NCBI GenBank assembly: GCA_002457235.1
Contig: NTJV01000003.1
Coordinates: 1 to 36,249 of the forward strand
DNA: 36,249 nucleotides
Reading direction: 5' to 3'
Source of the DNA: Puniceicoccaceae bacterium MED-G32
GTDB taxonomy: Bacteria > Verrucomicrobiota > Verrucomicrobiia > Opitutales > Coraliomargaritaceae
Positions 9,840 through 20,702 of this stretch are shown piece after piece. Numbering within the stretch: the first letter of the stretch is position 1; each line of letters opens with the position of its first letter. Position numbers and translations under genes: made by a program. Under the pieces are notes generated by a model. It made no database searches. It saw only the letters and a program-made list of their open reading frames with translations, and was not told the origin of the DNA.

Positions 9840-9882
9840 AAAAATCACAAAATTTTCCTAAAGTACTCAATATTCAATTAAT

Positions 9883-11556
9883 ATGAAAAAAGATAGGGTC
9901 TACATATTCGGTCACAAAAACCCTGACGCTGATGCGATTTGCTCTGCTATCGCCTATGAAGCATTCAAGCATGCGACTGGAAATAATGAATTTGTGGCGG
10001 CTCGCTGCGGAAATACGAATGCTCGTATCGAAGCAATTTTGGATTATTTCAGATGCCCTGTGCCTCAATTCATTGGTGATGTAACTCCAAGGATAAATGA
10101 TATTATGCGCAGTGAAGTTCAGTCTGTGAGTAAACAAAGTACCTGCTTTGAAGCGTTAGAAAAAATCGACCAACATGATGTCCGAGTTTTACCAGTTGTT
10201 GATGCAAAAAACCGCGTTGAAGGCTTAATTTCTTTTTTCCAATTAGGAGAGTTCTTTATTCCTAGTCCCAAAGAATCTCGAGATCTGCGCCGGGTTTATA
10301 CTAATATCGAATCCATCATTCGTTCACTGAATGCCATACCGATCAACACTATACAAAAGGACTTAATCGAAGAGCTTTCGGTTCATGTCGGAGCTATGGA
10401 TATAATCTCTTTTGGAGAACACCATAAAAAATTAAATACACCCATTGACCGATCGATTATAGTGGTTGGTGATCGCAAAGATATCCAAGAAAAATCAATT
10501 AACCTTGGCGTACGATTATTGATTATCTCTGGTGGCTTATCTGTAGAGGAATCAATTGTTGAAATGGCCAAAGTAAAAGGCGTGAGCTTAATCATCAGTC
10601 CTTATGACTCGGCCACTACCTCGTGGATTGTCCGAACGGCTAGCCAATTAGAAGGTCTTATCGAAAATCGCATACATTGCTTTCAAAAGGACGATCGAGT
10701 CAGTTCTATTAAAAAACGAATTGCTGGGTTAGATGATCCTTTGTACATGGTGGTTGAAGGCGAAAAAGAGCTGATTGGGGTATTTTCAAAAAGTGATATT
10801 TTGAGACCCACACGAAAGAAAATTGTTTTAGTGGATCACAATGAAATCAGCCAAGCTGTTGATGGAGCTAACGAAGTTAAAATATTAGAAGTGATTGACC
10901 ACCATAAACTCGGTAACTTACCGAGCGAAGAACCAGTATTATTCATCAATCGCCCTGTCGGCTCTACATGCTCGATTATTGCAGATTTATTTCGTTCACA
11001 AAGAATCCCTGTTGATCAAAGTATAGCGGGCATTCTCATGTCAGGTATTATTTCCGATACCCTACTTTTAAATAGTCCAACAACAACTCCTTTAGAAAAA
11101 GAGCTTTTAGAGTGGCTTGAGCCTACCGCTAAAATCCAATCAGAAAAATTGGCAGATATCATATTTTCAACGGGTTCTGTAGTTTTGAATCAAAGTGCAG
11201 AAGACACCATTGAAAGTGATTGTAAAATTTACGAAGAAAATGACATCACTTATTCTGTTTCGCAAATTGAAGAGCTTGGCTTCGATAATGTGAAAGGGAA
11301 AATTAAAGATTTAAAAAAAGCACTCAAACACTTTAGAGAAAGTCAAAAGCACTTCTTTAGTATGCTTTTAATTACAGATATTAATTCACACGATTCCTTA
11401 TTATTAGTTGCCTGTGATGCTGAATTAAAAGAGGAAATAAAATTTCCTGTTCACAGCAGATACAGCGCTAATTTACTTAAAGGCGTAGTCAGTCGTAAAA
11501 AACAACTACTCCCTTATATTGCCTCAATGTTAAAAAATTTAGGCATAAAGAGTTAA
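9883..11556 (+). CDS. ppaC: Manganese-dependent inorganic pyrophosphatase with regulatory CBS and DRTGG domains
   Basis: This cytosolic family II (DHH) pyrophosphatase hydrolyses PPi to phosphate. The 557-residue length fits the CBS-PPase subgroup. The DHH domain is split: GHKNPDADAICSA (10-22, ligands H11, D15, D17), then CBS1 (about 72-130), a DRTGG-like domain (about 150-250) and CBS2 (about 255-310). The DHH domain then resumes with VLVDHNEISQAVDG (315-328) and EVIDHHKLGNL (336-346). The DHHA2 domain carries SRKKQLLP near 537-544, which binds substrate phosphate. In this subgroup the CBS/DRTGG insert lets adenine nucleotides and diadenosine polyphosphates control activity. The gene stands alone between a terminator and a small regulator-like gene. 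Confidence 0.95.
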   Translation: MKKDRVYIFGHKNPDADAICSAIAYEAFKHATGNNEFVAARCGNTNARIEAILDYFRCPVPQFIGDVTPRINDIMRSEVQSVSKQSTCFEALEKIDQHDVRVLPVVDAKNRVEGLISFFQLGEFFIPSPKESRDLRRVYTNIESIIRSLNAIPINTIQKDLIEELSVHVGAMDIISFGEHHKKLNTPIDRSIIVVGDRKDIQEKSINLGVRLLIISGGLSVEESIVEMAKVKGVSLIISPYDSATTSWIVRTASQLEGLIENRIHCFQKDDRVSSIKKRIAGLDDPLYMVVEGEKELIGVFSKSDILRPTRKKIVLVDHNEISQAVDGANEVKILEVIDHHKLGNLPSEEPVLFINRPVGSTCSIIADLFRSQRIPVDQSIAGILMSGIISDTLLLNSPTTTPLEKELLEWLEPTAKIQSEKLADIIFSTGSVVLNQSAEDTIESDCKIYEENDITYSVSQIEELGFDNVKGKIKDLKKALKHFRESQKHFFSMLLITDINSHDSLLLVACDAELKEEIKFPVHSRYSANLLKGVVSRKKQLLPYIASMLKNLGIKS

Positions 11557-11644
11557 AACAATACATTTAGTTAAATTAAAAAAGTACCGTTTATAGTTTC
11601 TAGAAATTATAAATATTCTATTAAATCTCACTAGATAAGTCAGC

Positions 11645-11696
11645 TTGTGCTAGATTTTACAGTAATTTTACAATAACTTTAATGTCTAAATATTAA
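11645..11696 (+). promoter_or_regulatory. Promoter-like AT-rich region before the 70-residue gene
   Basis: Several overlapping weak sigma-70 matches occur here. Examples are TTTACA (11656-11661) with TTTAAT (11678-11683) at 16 bases, and TTGTGC (11645-11650) with TACAAT (11669-11674) at 18 bases. Which is used cannot be decided by eye. A TATAGT tandem repeat (11703-11714) and a TTTCTAGAAA palindrome (11597-11606) flank it. Confidence 0.25.
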
Positions 11697-11720
11697 AGAA
11701 TCTATAGTTATAGTTAATCA

Positions 11721-11933
11721 ATGAGTAATAAACAAATTAATTGTTGGATAGGCGACGATACCCTAAAAGAAATTGAAAGAAGAGCAAAGCTTCACAATAT
11801 GAAAACTTCAGCATACGGCTCTTTAATTCTTAATAATTGGTTTAAAAAATCGGGATCTCAAACTCCTATTGAGACCGAGCTAGAAGAACTCAGAAATCTA
11901 GTCAAAAAGGGGAAATTAGACAAAAAAAGATAA
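11721..11933 (+). CDS. Small possible ribbon-helix-helix (Arc/CopG-like) protein
   Basis: The 70-residue protein starts with a short strand (QINCWIGDDTL, 5-15) followed by two helices (KEIERRAKLHNM and TSAYGSLILNNWFKK). That order and length fit a ribbon-helix-helix DNA-binding fold, which works as a dimer at tandem or inverted operator repeats. A charged C-terminal helix (ETELEELRNLVKKGKLDKKR) follows. This is fold-level pattern reading; no specific family was recognised and no partner toxin gene is adjacent. It has 164 bases of non-coding DNA upstream with candidate promoters, and converges on sdhB after 24 bases. The ATG at 11721 is the only start. It could also be a mobilisation or plasmid-type accessory protein. 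Confidence 0.6.
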   Translation: MSNKQINCWIGDDTLKEIERRAKLHNMKTSAYGSLILNNWFKKSGSQTPIETELEELRNLVKKGKLDKKR

Positions 11934-11958
11934 GATTAAACGTGCTAAGCATTTAATC
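11921..11958 (-). terminator. Probable terminator of the sdhCAB operon
   Basis: GATTAAA (11934-11940) and TTTAATC (11952-11958) pair, with an inner TGC/GCA stem and a two-base bulge. Read on the minus strand, the hairpin overlaps the sdhB stop and is followed by a T-rich run ending in seven Ts (complement of 11923-11929). It also separates sdhB from the convergent 70-residue gene, but the plus strand has no T-run after it. The bulge makes it weaker than the 9798 terminator. Confidence 0.5.
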
Positions 11959-12713
11959 TAGAATTGTAAAATTTTCTTTAAGCTAGAGGTATGATAGTCT
12001 CTATTCAGTTGTGCAATTACATCTAAGTTAATTGATTTAGGGCAAACACTCTCACAGGCCCCAATATTTGTGCAGCCACCAAAGCCTGCTTGATCCATCG
12101 CTTGTACCATTAGAACGGAACGACGCTCTTTTTCTGCCTTTCCTTGCGGAAGACTGTTTAAATGACTGACTTTCGCTCCAGTGAATAGCATGGCTGATGC
12201 ATTTGGACATGCGGCCACGCAAGCTCCACAGCCAATACAAGCAGCCGCGTCCATTGCTTTATCTGCGACTTCTTTTGGGATAGGGATCTCATTGGCATCA
12301 ACTGCACTACCCGTTCTTGCTGTAACAAATCCGCCCGACTGCATAATCTTATCAAAGGCTGATCGATCTACTGCTAAGTCTTTAATTACCGGAAACGCAT
12401 TCGCTCTCCAAGGCTCAATTGTAATCGTGTCACCATCTTTGAAATGGCGCATGTGTAATTGACAGGTTGTTGTTGCTTTTTCGGGACCATGTGGCTCACC
12501 ATTGATCACTAAAGAACACATACCGCAGATTCCTTCTCGACAATCATGATCAAAAGCCACGGGTACAGAATTTTCAGAAACTAAAGATTCATTTAAAGTA
12601 TCCAACATTTCAAGAAAAGAGGCTTCTTCAGAAATATTATCGACTGAGTAATCAACATATTCACCTTTTGAATTCTTACTCTCTTGACGCCAAATTTTGA
12701 GATTTAATTTCAT
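11958..12713 (-). CDS. sdhB: Succinate dehydrogenase/fumarate reductase iron-sulfur subunit
   Basis: SdhB carries electrons from the flavin of SdhA to quinone at the cytoplasmic face of the inner membrane. The 251-residue protein has the [2Fe-2S] cysteines C58, C63, C66 (CREGICGMC) and C84. A ferredoxin-like [12 protein letters not shown] follows (C159, C162, C165, C169), and [16 protein letters not shown] supplies C214, C220 and C224 for the other two clusters. I chose the ATG at 12713; a TTG at 12722, directly against the sdhA stop, would add three residues. It is the last gene of the sdhC-sdhA-sdhB order typical of the b558 type found in Bacillus, Bacteroidota, Chlamydiota and Verrucomicrobiota. 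Confidence 0.96.
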   Translation of the reverse strand: MKLNLKIWRQESKNSKGEYVDYSVDNISEEASFLEMLDTLNESLVSENSVPVAFDHDCREGICGMCSLVINGEPHGPEKATTTCQLHMRHFKDGDTITIEPWRANAFPVIKDLAVDRSAFDKIMQSGGFVTARTGSAVDANEIPIPKEVADKAMDAAACIGCGACVAACPNASAMLFTGAKVSHLNSLPQGKAEKERRSVLMVQAMDQAGFGGCTNIGACESVCPKSINLDVIAQLNRDYHTSSLKKILQF

Positions 12714-12722
12714 ACCAAACAA

Positions 12723-14666
12723 TTATTTATAACTACGAGTCGCTAATGCTACATTTTCAAAAGCTAAATCTTCTTTCTGCAATACAGGTATTTGACCCTC
12801 TCCTTTATATTCCCAAACACCGACAAAAGCATAATCCGTATCATTTCTTAATGCTTCCCCTTCTTTTGTTTGGTGCTCTTCACGGAAATGTCCACCGCAG
12901 GATTCTTCACGCATTAGAGCATCACGACACATCAATTCTCCAAACTCGATAAAGTCCGCTACACGACCTGCACGTTCAAGCTCAGCATTCAATTGTTCAG
13001 CTTTCCCTACAACTAGAACGTTTTGCCAAAACTCCTCTTTCAATTTTTGCAATTTATCAATCGCTTCATTCAGGCCTTCTTGATTCCGAGACATTCCACA
13101 AAAATCCCAAATAATCTGCCCTGTTTCCTTATGAAAAGAACGCGGTGAGCGAGTTCCTTTTGTATTCATAAATTGACTGATTCTTTGTTTTACTTCCGCC
13201 TCAACTTGTTCAAAAGCGGTATTTTTGGTATCAGAAAAGCCTGCTTCAGCGATGCCCAACTCTCCCAGATAATTACCGACTGTATAAGGGACAACAAAAT
13301 AGCCATCGGCTAAGCCTTGCATCAAAGCAGAGGCTCCTAAACGATTAGCTCCATGATCAGAAAAGTTTGCCTCTCCAGCGACAAACAGGCCAGGGATTGT
13401 GCTTTGTAAATTATAGTCCACCCAGAGCCCTCCCATCGTATAATGCACCGCAGGGAAAATCATCATCGGTGTCTTATAAGGATTTTCTCCAGTGATTCGA
13501 TTATACATCTCGAACAGGTTGCCATAACGCTCCCGTATGGCTTGTTCTCCATCACGAAGAATGGCATCTCGAAAATCAAGATAGACTCCCAATCCTGAGC
13601 TCGCGACACCAAGACCTTCATCGCAAACTTCTTTCGCCGAGCGTGAAGATATATCTCTTGGTGCTAGATTACCGAAACTCGGGTATTTTCTTTCTAAATA
13701 ATAATCCCTATCTTCTTCCGCAATAGTATTTGGATCAAGCTCTCCTGAACGAATCTTTTCAGCGAGTTCTTTAGATTTGGGAACCCAAACCCGACCATCG
13801 TTTCGCAAAGACTCAGACATCAAAGTCAACTTAGCCTGATCTTCCCCATGAACCGGAATACAAGTTGGATGAATCTGAGTAAAACAAGGATTTGCAAAGC
13901 CAGCACCACGTTTGTAAGCTCGGTATGTAGCAGTTACATTACACGCCTGAGCATTGGTTGAAAGGTAAAATACATTACCATAACCACCGCTAGCTAAAAC
14001 GACACAATCCGCTGCGTGACGTGTGATTTCTCCCGTCACTAAATTTCTAACAATAATGCCTTTAGCATGACCCTCAACCACCACCAAATCCAACATCTCA
14101 TGACGAGTATACATCGTCACTTTGCCTAAACCTATTTGACGATTCAAACTAGAATAGGCACCTAAGAGCAATTGTTGCCCCGTCTGTCCTCGAGCATAAA
14201 AAGTTCTAGAGACTTGTGCACCGCCAAAGGAACGGTTGGCTAACAGACCTCCGTACTCTCGAGCGAATGGTACACCTTGTGAAACACATTGGTCGATGAT
14301 CTTAGTGCTAACTTCTGCCAGTCGATACACATTAGCTTCTCTCGAGCGATAGTCCCCTCCTTTAATTGTGTCATAAAATAATCGTTGGACGCTATCTCCG
14401 TCATTTTGGTAGTTTTTTGCAGCATTGATTCCGCCTTGAGCAGCGATACTATGAGCTCTTCTCGGACTATCTTGATAACAGAAACAGGATACATTATACC
14501 CTTGTTCAGCTAAACTTGCGGCTGCAGAACTGCCGGCTAAGCCAGATCCAACAACTATTACATTATATTTACGGCGATTCGATGGATTGACCAATCGCAT
14601 ATTAAATTTATGATTAGACCACTTTTCAGATAAAGGTCCTTCGGGTATTTTTGAGTCTAAATTCAT
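12723..14666 (-). CDS. sdhA: Succinate dehydrogenase/fumarate reductase flavoprotein subunit
   Basis: SdhA oxidises succinate to fumarate (or the reverse) using covalent FAD. The 647-residue protein has the dinucleotide-binding motif [12 protein letters not shown] (38-49) and [15 protein letters not shown] (69-83), in which H72 is the expected FAD-linking histidine. It also has the GQTGQQLL loop, the active-site region IHPTCIP and the C-terminal [17 protein letters not shown]. The 647-residue length matches the b558-type group and exceeds the proteobacterial enzyme (about 590). The N-terminal 30 residues (EGPLSEKW) are also typical of that group. It lies 31 bases after sdhC and nine bases before the sdhB ATG. 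No Shine-Dalgarno precedes the ATG at 14666. Confidence 0.97.
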   Translation of the reverse strand: MNLDSKIPEGPLSEKWSNHKFNMRLVNPSNRRKYNVIVVGSGLAGSSAAASLAEQGYNVSCFCYQDSPRRAHSIAAQGGINAAKNYQNDGDSVQRLFYDTIKGGDYRSREANVYRLAEVSTKIIDQCVSQGVPFAREYGGLLANRSFGGAQVSRTFYARGQTGQQLLLGAYSSLNRQIGLGKVTMYTRHEMLDLVVVEGHAKGIIVRNLVTGEITRHAADCVVLASGGYGNVFYLSTNAQACNVTATYRAYKRGAGFANPCFTQIHPTCIPVHGEDQAKLTLMSESLRNDGRVWVPKSKELAEKIRSGELDPNTIAEEDRDYYLERKYPSFGNLAPRDISSRSAKEVCDEGLGVASSGLGVYLDFRDAILRDGEQAIRERYGNLFEMYNRITGENPYKTPMMIFPAVHYTMGGLWVDYNLQSTIPGLFVAGEANFSDHGANRLGASALMQGLADGYFVVPYTVGNYLGELGIAEAGFSDTKNTAFEQVEAEVKQRISQFMNTKGTRSPRSFHKETGQIIWDFCGMSRNQEGLNEAIDKLQKLKEEFWQNVLVVGKAEQLNAELERAGRVADFIEFGELMCRDALMREESCGGHFREEHQTKEGEALRNDTDYAFVGVWEYKGEGQIPVLQKEDLAFENVALATRSYK

Positions 14667-14697
14667 TTCGTAATTGCGCTAAAAATTAAATCTTAAA

Positions 14698-15522
14698 TTA
14701 ATCTGAGGACGATTGATAGATATCTATTGATTGAGAAATCGAATTAATTGTCTCCGTGCTTTCCCAAGAATATTTTAATAAATTCAATTGTGTTGCTAAG
14801 GGAATGGATGCAAAACCAAGAAAAACAACCAAGCCATAAGCCAAGCCAATACGATCTAACCTGACTCGCCAAACCGTATTTCGAAGACCGAAGGTTTGAA
14901 ATAAGCTACTGATTCCATGCGCTAAATGCAGACAAAGGAGTCCAACCGATAGTATGTAGAAAAACGATACGTAAGGATTTTTAAATCCATGAATAAGCAT
15001 ATCGTACACGTTGAAGGTTTGAACTGCTTCACCATGTTTGATCACTGGGTGTGCCTCTTTATAAAGAGGTACATAATTTGAGTTCCCTGCAATATCAGAA
15101 AAAACAACATTATCATTGTATTCCATAGTGGGCACTACTCGTACTGTGTAATGTAAGAGATGAAAAATGATGAAAGACAGTAAAATAACGCCACTCATAC
15201 GCATTGTTCTAGATGCATAACTTGACTTCACTTTATTTTTGAAGCTCAAGGGCTTTGCTTTCTTATTTTCTAAAGTTAAAAGGACGGCCATCCAAATATG
15301 AACCCCAACCGCTACCAATAACGAAAGGCGTATAAAAGCCATAATAGGATCAGGAATGGAATGCAGTTTGTAGGCATAAGCATTAAGAGCATCTGGACCT
15401 AAATAAATCAACAAATTGCCTAACATATGCCCCATAACAAATAAAACGAGCACTAGTCCTGTGATTGCCATCAACCATTTACGTCCTAAAGACGATTGAA
15501 GATACTGACGTACGCTGATCAT
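14698..15522 (-). CDS. sdhC: Succinate dehydrogenase cytochrome b558 membrane subunit
   Basis: This 274-residue protein has five hydrophobic helices and resembles the single-subunit, di-haem cytochrome b558 anchor of Bacillus and Bacteroidota. Candidate haem-ligand histidines are H32 (MGHMLGN), H75 (VGVHIWM), H121 or H124 (IFHLLHYT) and H199 or H202 (CLHLAHGIS). One large anchor replaces the separate SdhC and SdhD of proteobacteria, and such enzymes usually use menaquinone. A loop of about 45 residues at 128-172 faces away from the second helix pair. The gene opens the operon and faces pyrG across a 187-base divergent region. The ATG at 15522 gives the usual start (SLGRKWLMAITG). Confidence 0.93.
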   Translation of the reverse strand: MISVRQYLQSSLGRKWLMAITGLVLVLFVMGHMLGNLLIYLGPDALNAYAYKLHSIPDPIMAFIRLSLLVAVGVHIWMAVLLTLENKKAKPLSFKNKVKSSYASRTMRMSGVILLSFIIFHLLHYTVRVVPTMEYNDNVVFSDIAGNSNYVPLYKEAHPVIKHGEAVQTFNVYDMLIHGFKNPYVSFFYILSVGLLCLHLAHGISSLFQTFGLRNTVWRVRLDRIGLAYGLVVFLGFASIPLATQLNLLKYSWESTETINSISQSIDIYQSSSD

Positions 15523-17320
<1,798 letters not shown>

Positions 17321-17341
17321 AGACGAATTCGAGTTCAACCC

Positions 17342-18136
17342 ATGGATAAACTTGAGGAAATAATGGCTAGCAAGCGAAAGTCGCTCGAGCATATCGCGCG
17401 TCCGATAAAAGCCAAAGAACTTGAAATACTTGGCCAATCAAAAAGCCCAAGCATTCCTTTTATTGAAGCTCTTTCCTCACCTGACCGACTCTCAGTAATA
17501 GCAGAGATAAAACGGAAATCACCCTCTGCTGGCAATATCGCAAAAGGTATGGATGCGGTAGAGCAAGCACGTGTTTACAACAATGCAGCAGCGGATGCAT
17601 TATCCATTTTAACTGATACAGATTATTTTGGCGGATCATTGAATGATCTATGGGATGTGGTAGATTTCCTTCATCAGCATCAACGCACTACCCCTTGTTT
17701 AAGAAAAGATTTCATGATCCACCCTATTCAAGTTCTTGAAGCGGCAGAAGCAGGCGCTAAATGTATTCTTATTATTGTTCGTGCCTTAACCAATGACGAA
17801 ATTAAAACCCTTCAGGAAGCTGCTTTTCATGCTAACCTAGATATTTTATATGAAATTCACAATGAGAGGGAGTTGGAGAATTGTCTCAATTTTGACCCTA
17901 AAATTGTCGGGGTGAATAATCGTGATTTGAGACAGTTCACAACAGATTTAGCTATTTCTGAAAATTTGATTCCTAAAATTCCTGAAGGCATTGTCAAAGT
18001 AAGCGAAAGTGGGATTTTTGATATCGAAGATGCATTGCGTGCACGAAATTGTGGGGCTGATGCGATTCTAGTAGGAGAAGCCTTAATGCGATCTGAAGAC
18101 CCAGATAATTTAATCGAAGAATTTCATTCTTTATAA
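17342..18136 (+). CDS. trpC: Indole-3-glycerol-phosphate synthase
   Basis: TrpC closes the indole ring in tryptophan synthesis, converting CdRP to indole-3-glycerol phosphate. The 264-residue TIM barrel has VIAEIKRKSPSAGNI (52-66, catalytic E55 and K57), LRKDFMIHPIQVLEA (120-134, K122), VGVNNRDLRQF, VSESGI and the phosphate-binding AILVGEALMRS. It is a stand-alone enzyme, not a TrpC-TrpF fusion, and no other trp gene is nearby, so tryptophan genes are probably dispersed. It sits 21 bases after pyrG and 11 bases before the rsmA start, which suggests co-transcription. The ATG at 17342 gives the usual length. Confidence 0.97.
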   Translation: MDKLEEIMASKRKSLEHIARPIKAKELEILGQSKSPSIPFIEALSSPDRLSVIAEIKRKSPSAGNIAKGMDAVEQARVYNNAAADALSILTDTDYFGGSLNDLWDVVDFLHQHQRTTPCLRKDFMIHPIQVLEAAEAGAKCILIIVRALTNDEIKTLQEAAFHANLDILYEIHNERELENCLNFDPKIVGVNNRDLRQFTTDLAISENLIPKIPEGIVKVSESGIFDIEDALRARNCGADAILVGEALMRSEDPDNLIEEFHSL

Positions 18137-18147
18137 CCAAATTAATT

Positions 18148-18990
18148 TTGCCGCTTAATCCAAACCAGACGCATACTATCCTTAATGCACTGGGACATTC
18201 TCCCAACAAAAAACTCGGTCAAAATTTTTTGATTGATGGAAACATTGTTAGAAAATCGATTGAGTTGGCGGGCATTTATAAAAACGAAGCTATTGTTGAA
18301 ATAGGACCTGGACTAGGGACACTATCCAAAGCGATTCTTTCGACAGGTGCTCAACTTTTCGCTGTTGAGAAAGACAAAACCTTAGCTAATTACCTAGAGG
18401 AAACCATATCTAAAGACTCGGATAATCTTCATTTATTAAACGAAGATTGTTTAAAAAAACCACTAGGTTCATTGATGGATCAAAACCAAACCAATGATTT
18501 TAAGATAGTCGCTAACCTCCCGTACGCAGTAGCCACCCCATGGCTGGAAGCGGTTCTTTCTACCGCACTTCCAACACGAATGGTACTTATGTTGCAAAAA
18601 GAAGCAGCTGATCGCTATAATGCACAACCAAAGACAAAAAATTTTGGGGCAATTTCTATCTTTCTTCAATCAGCATATATCGTTCATTCAACTCATACTG
18701 TATCCGCTTCATGCTTTTACCCTAAACCTAAAGTCGATTCTACCTTAATTCGTCTTGATTTAAAGCAAAGTGCAATTTGTTTTTCAAAAGAAACCAAAGC
18801 CTTGATACGCACTATTTTTACACAAAGGCGTAAGCAAATCGCATCTCTGTGTAAAAAAAGCGACAATGAAGTCATTAAGCACTGGCTAGAATCCCTATTC
18901 ACTAAAGGCTATACACAGAGCGTACGGGCCGAAGAAATAGACCTTCCCTCCTGGCAATTATTAGGCTATGAAAAAACGAATGAAAGTTAA
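18148..18990 (+). CDS. rsmA: 16S rRNA adenine(1518/1519)-N6-dimethyltransferase RsmA/KsgA
   Basis: RsmA dimethylates two adjacent adenines in the helix 45 loop of 16S rRNA late in 30S assembly. The 280-residue protein shows KKLGQNFLID (21-30), the SAM-binding VEIGPGLGTLSKAIL (50-64), the acidic VEKD and the catalytic NLPY (123-126). It also has SCFYPKPKVDSTLIRL further on, as in the family. The start is TTG at 18148: the QNFL motif, which must be included, lies only 25 residues in, and no ATG or GTG in frame is nearer. It follows trpC by 11 bases and overlaps the symporter gene by 23 bases. Confidence 0.95.
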   Translation: MPLNPNQTHTILNALGHSPNKKLGQNFLIDGNIVRKSIELAGIYKNEAIVEIGPGLGTLSKAILSTGAQLFAVEKDKTLANYLEETISKDSDNLHLLNEDCLKKPLGSLMDQNQTNDFKIVANLPYAVATPWLEAVLSTALPTRMVLMLQKEAADRYNAQPKTKNFGAISIFLQSAYIVHSTHTVSASCFYPKPKVDSTLIRLDLKQSAICFSKETKALIRTIFTQRRKQIASLCKKSDNEVIKHWLESLFTKGYTQSVRAEEIDLPSWQLLGYEKTNES

Positions 18991-20314
18991 TCCCTTACAG
19001 TGGAGTCTACATTGGCAAATCCTCTTTTCTCTGACATTATCAGCGATCATAGCCCTGGTTTTTTTACCACTAACAGATCCAGCTTTAACAAAACTTGTCT
19101 TACAAACTGCGCAATTTTTTGGCGATCTCTTTATGAACGCATTGAAAATGATGGTTGTTCCATTAATTGTTACTTCAATGGTTTCCGGGGTGATACAACT
19201 CGGTGCATCGTCAGGAATCGGATCCATTAGTTTAAAAACTATTCTCTATTATACCTTAAGCGGACTTCTTGCTGTTCTATTGGGCATCTTTCTCGTAAAT
19301 TTGATCCAGCCAGGTCATGTTGATGCCTCCGTTGCTCAAGCCTTATTGGGAGAAGCCTCACAAGTCACAGTTTCTTCCGGACTCCTTGAAGCCGTTGAAG
19401 GCAAAGATCAAAGCGATCTACTTGATATATTTAAACGAATGTTACCAACAAATATCTTCAAAGCAGCCAGCGATAATGGACAACTATTGGGGGTAATTCT
19501 ATTTTCAATATTATTTGGCTTCTTTGCTGGACGCTTACCTGATAATTTGCGAACCGTTCAAAAACAATTTTGGGAAAGCTTTCAGGCAGTTATATTAAAG
19601 TTAACGGAATGGATCATAAGTTTTGCACCTATTGGTGTATTTGGACTAGTCCTTCCTATACTGTATAGTGCCCCAATAGGAGACCTTATTCATACCCTAT
19701 CGGCATTCTTCTTAACCGTATTTCTAGGACTACTAATCCATCTTCTAATTGTCTTAAGCATTCTTATAAAGCTGTTTACTCGTATAAACCCTTTCACACA
19801 CTTGAAAGCGATGATACCCGTATTGCTAACTGCATTTTCTACAGCAAGTTCATCGGCAACACTTCCTTTAACCATGGACGTCGTAAAAGAAAAAGCAAAA
19901 GTTTCAAATAAAACCTGTGCTTTCACCTTACCCCTAGGAGCTACGATCAATATGGATGGTACCGCATTATATGAATGCATCGTGGTCTTATTTATTTCTC
20001 AGCTCTACGCCTCAATTGGGGGTGTTGATTTAACTGTCGGTCAACAATGCTTAGTCGTTTTTCTTGCATTAACCACAAGTATAGGTGTTGCAGGAATTCC
20101 CGCTGCAAGTCTCGTTGCTATTTCAATTATCTTACCTGCAGTTGGGCTACCTGTTGAAGCAATTGGAGTGATCTGGGTAACCGATCGTATTTTAGATATG
20201 TGCAGGACTTCAGTAAATGTTTACAGCGATACTGTTGCTGCTATTATTATTGATAATTCAGAAGGGGGCTCTCCATATCCCATGGAATTCCAAAAGATTG
20301 AACCTACTGCTTAA
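18968..20314 (+). CDS. Dicarboxylate/amino acid:cation symporter (DAACS, GltP/DctA family)
   Basis: The 448-residue polytopic membrane protein belongs to the glutamate transporter/DAACS family, importing acidic amino acids or C4-dicarboxylates with Na+ or H+. Visible are MNALKMMVVPLIVTSMVSG (55-73), the serine-rich tip STASSSATLPLTM (291-303), the helical break NMDGTALYE (328-336) and DRILDMCRTSVNVYSD (406-421). The last carries D410, R413 (the arginine that holds the substrate side-chain carboxylate), N417 and D421. The usual NVTGD is NVYSD here, a mild change at the metal/substrate site. The gene overlaps rsmA by 23 bases and converges on queF with an 11-base overlap. M5 at 18980 is an alternative start. 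Precise substrate is unknown. Confidence 0.94.
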   Translation: MKKRMKVNPLQWSLHWQILFSLTLSAIIALVFLPLTDPALTKLVLQTAQFFGDLFMNALKMMVVPLIVTSMVSGVIQLGASSGIGSISLKTILYYTLSGLLAVLLGIFLVNLIQPGHVDASVAQALLGEASQVTVSSGLLEAVEGKDQSDLLDIFKRMLPTNIFKAASDNGQLLGVILFSILFGFFAGRLPDNLRTVQKQFWESFQAVILKLTEWIISFAPIGVFGLVLPILYSAPIGDLIHTLSAFFLTVFLGLLIHLLIVLSILIKLFTRINPFTHLKAMIPVLLTAFSTASSSATLPLTMDVVKEKAKVSNKTCAFTLPLGATINMDGTALYECIVVLFISQLYASIGGVDLTVGQQCLVVFLALTTSIGVAGIPAASLVAISIILPAVGLPVEAIGVIWVTDRILDMCRTSVNVYSDTVAAIIIDNSEGGSPYPMEFQKIEPTA

Positions 20315-20678
20315 AAAGCTCTGCTTTGGGTCCTTGATAATCTGGCTTTTGGTCTTCAACTATCACATTTGAGCGAATGCCACCACGACCACGCCAAAGC
20401 GTCTCTAAACGAGCCCATTTCGGCTGAGTCACAGAAAATAAATCCTCAAATATTTTATTTGAAGCCGCCTCAAAGAAAATCCCTTTATTACGATATTCAT
20501 GCAGATACAATTTCATTGCCTTTAATTCCACACAGACTTGATCCGGCACATAAGTGAAAACCACTGTCGCATAATCGGGATGACCGGTCATCGGACAAGT
20601 CGAAGTAAACTCTTCTTGAATATGCTGTATTATATAATTCTGATTAGGATTTGGATTTGGAAATGTTTCGATGTCCAT
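20304..20678 (-). CDS. queF: 7-cyano-7-deazaguanine (preQ0) reductase QueF
   Basis: QueF reduces the nitrile of preQ0 to the amine of preQ1 with NADPH in queuosine biosynthesis. At 124 residues it is the short, unimodular (YkvM-like) type. The catalytic cysteine C28 lies in FTSTCPMTGHPD, D35 follows seven residues later, and E70 lies 42 residues after C28. The same spacing holds for C55, D62 and E97 of the Bacillus enzyme. The signature ELKAMKLYLHEYRNKG (51-66) is the QueF motif. The residue before E70 is Phe (GIFFEA) where many homologues have His. It is the last gene of the minus-strand lipoprotein-speA-metX-metW-queF run. The gap to metW is 24 bases, with no preQ1 riboswitch seen. Confidence 0.96.
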   Translation of the reverse strand: MDIETFPNPNPNQNYIIQHIQEEFTSTCPMTGHPDYATVVFTYVPDQVCVELKAMKLYLHEYRNKGIFFEAASNKIFEDLFSVTQPKWARLETLWRGRGGIRSNVIVEDQKPDYQGPKAELFKQ

Positions 20679-20702
20679 AGTTTTATAAGTGCGATACAGG
20701 AT

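Noticed and set aside
19690-19980. 96-codon minus-strand frame inside the symporter gene
   Set aside because: Shadow of a long hydrophobic coding sequence; no motif seen and the plus-strand frame is strongly supported.
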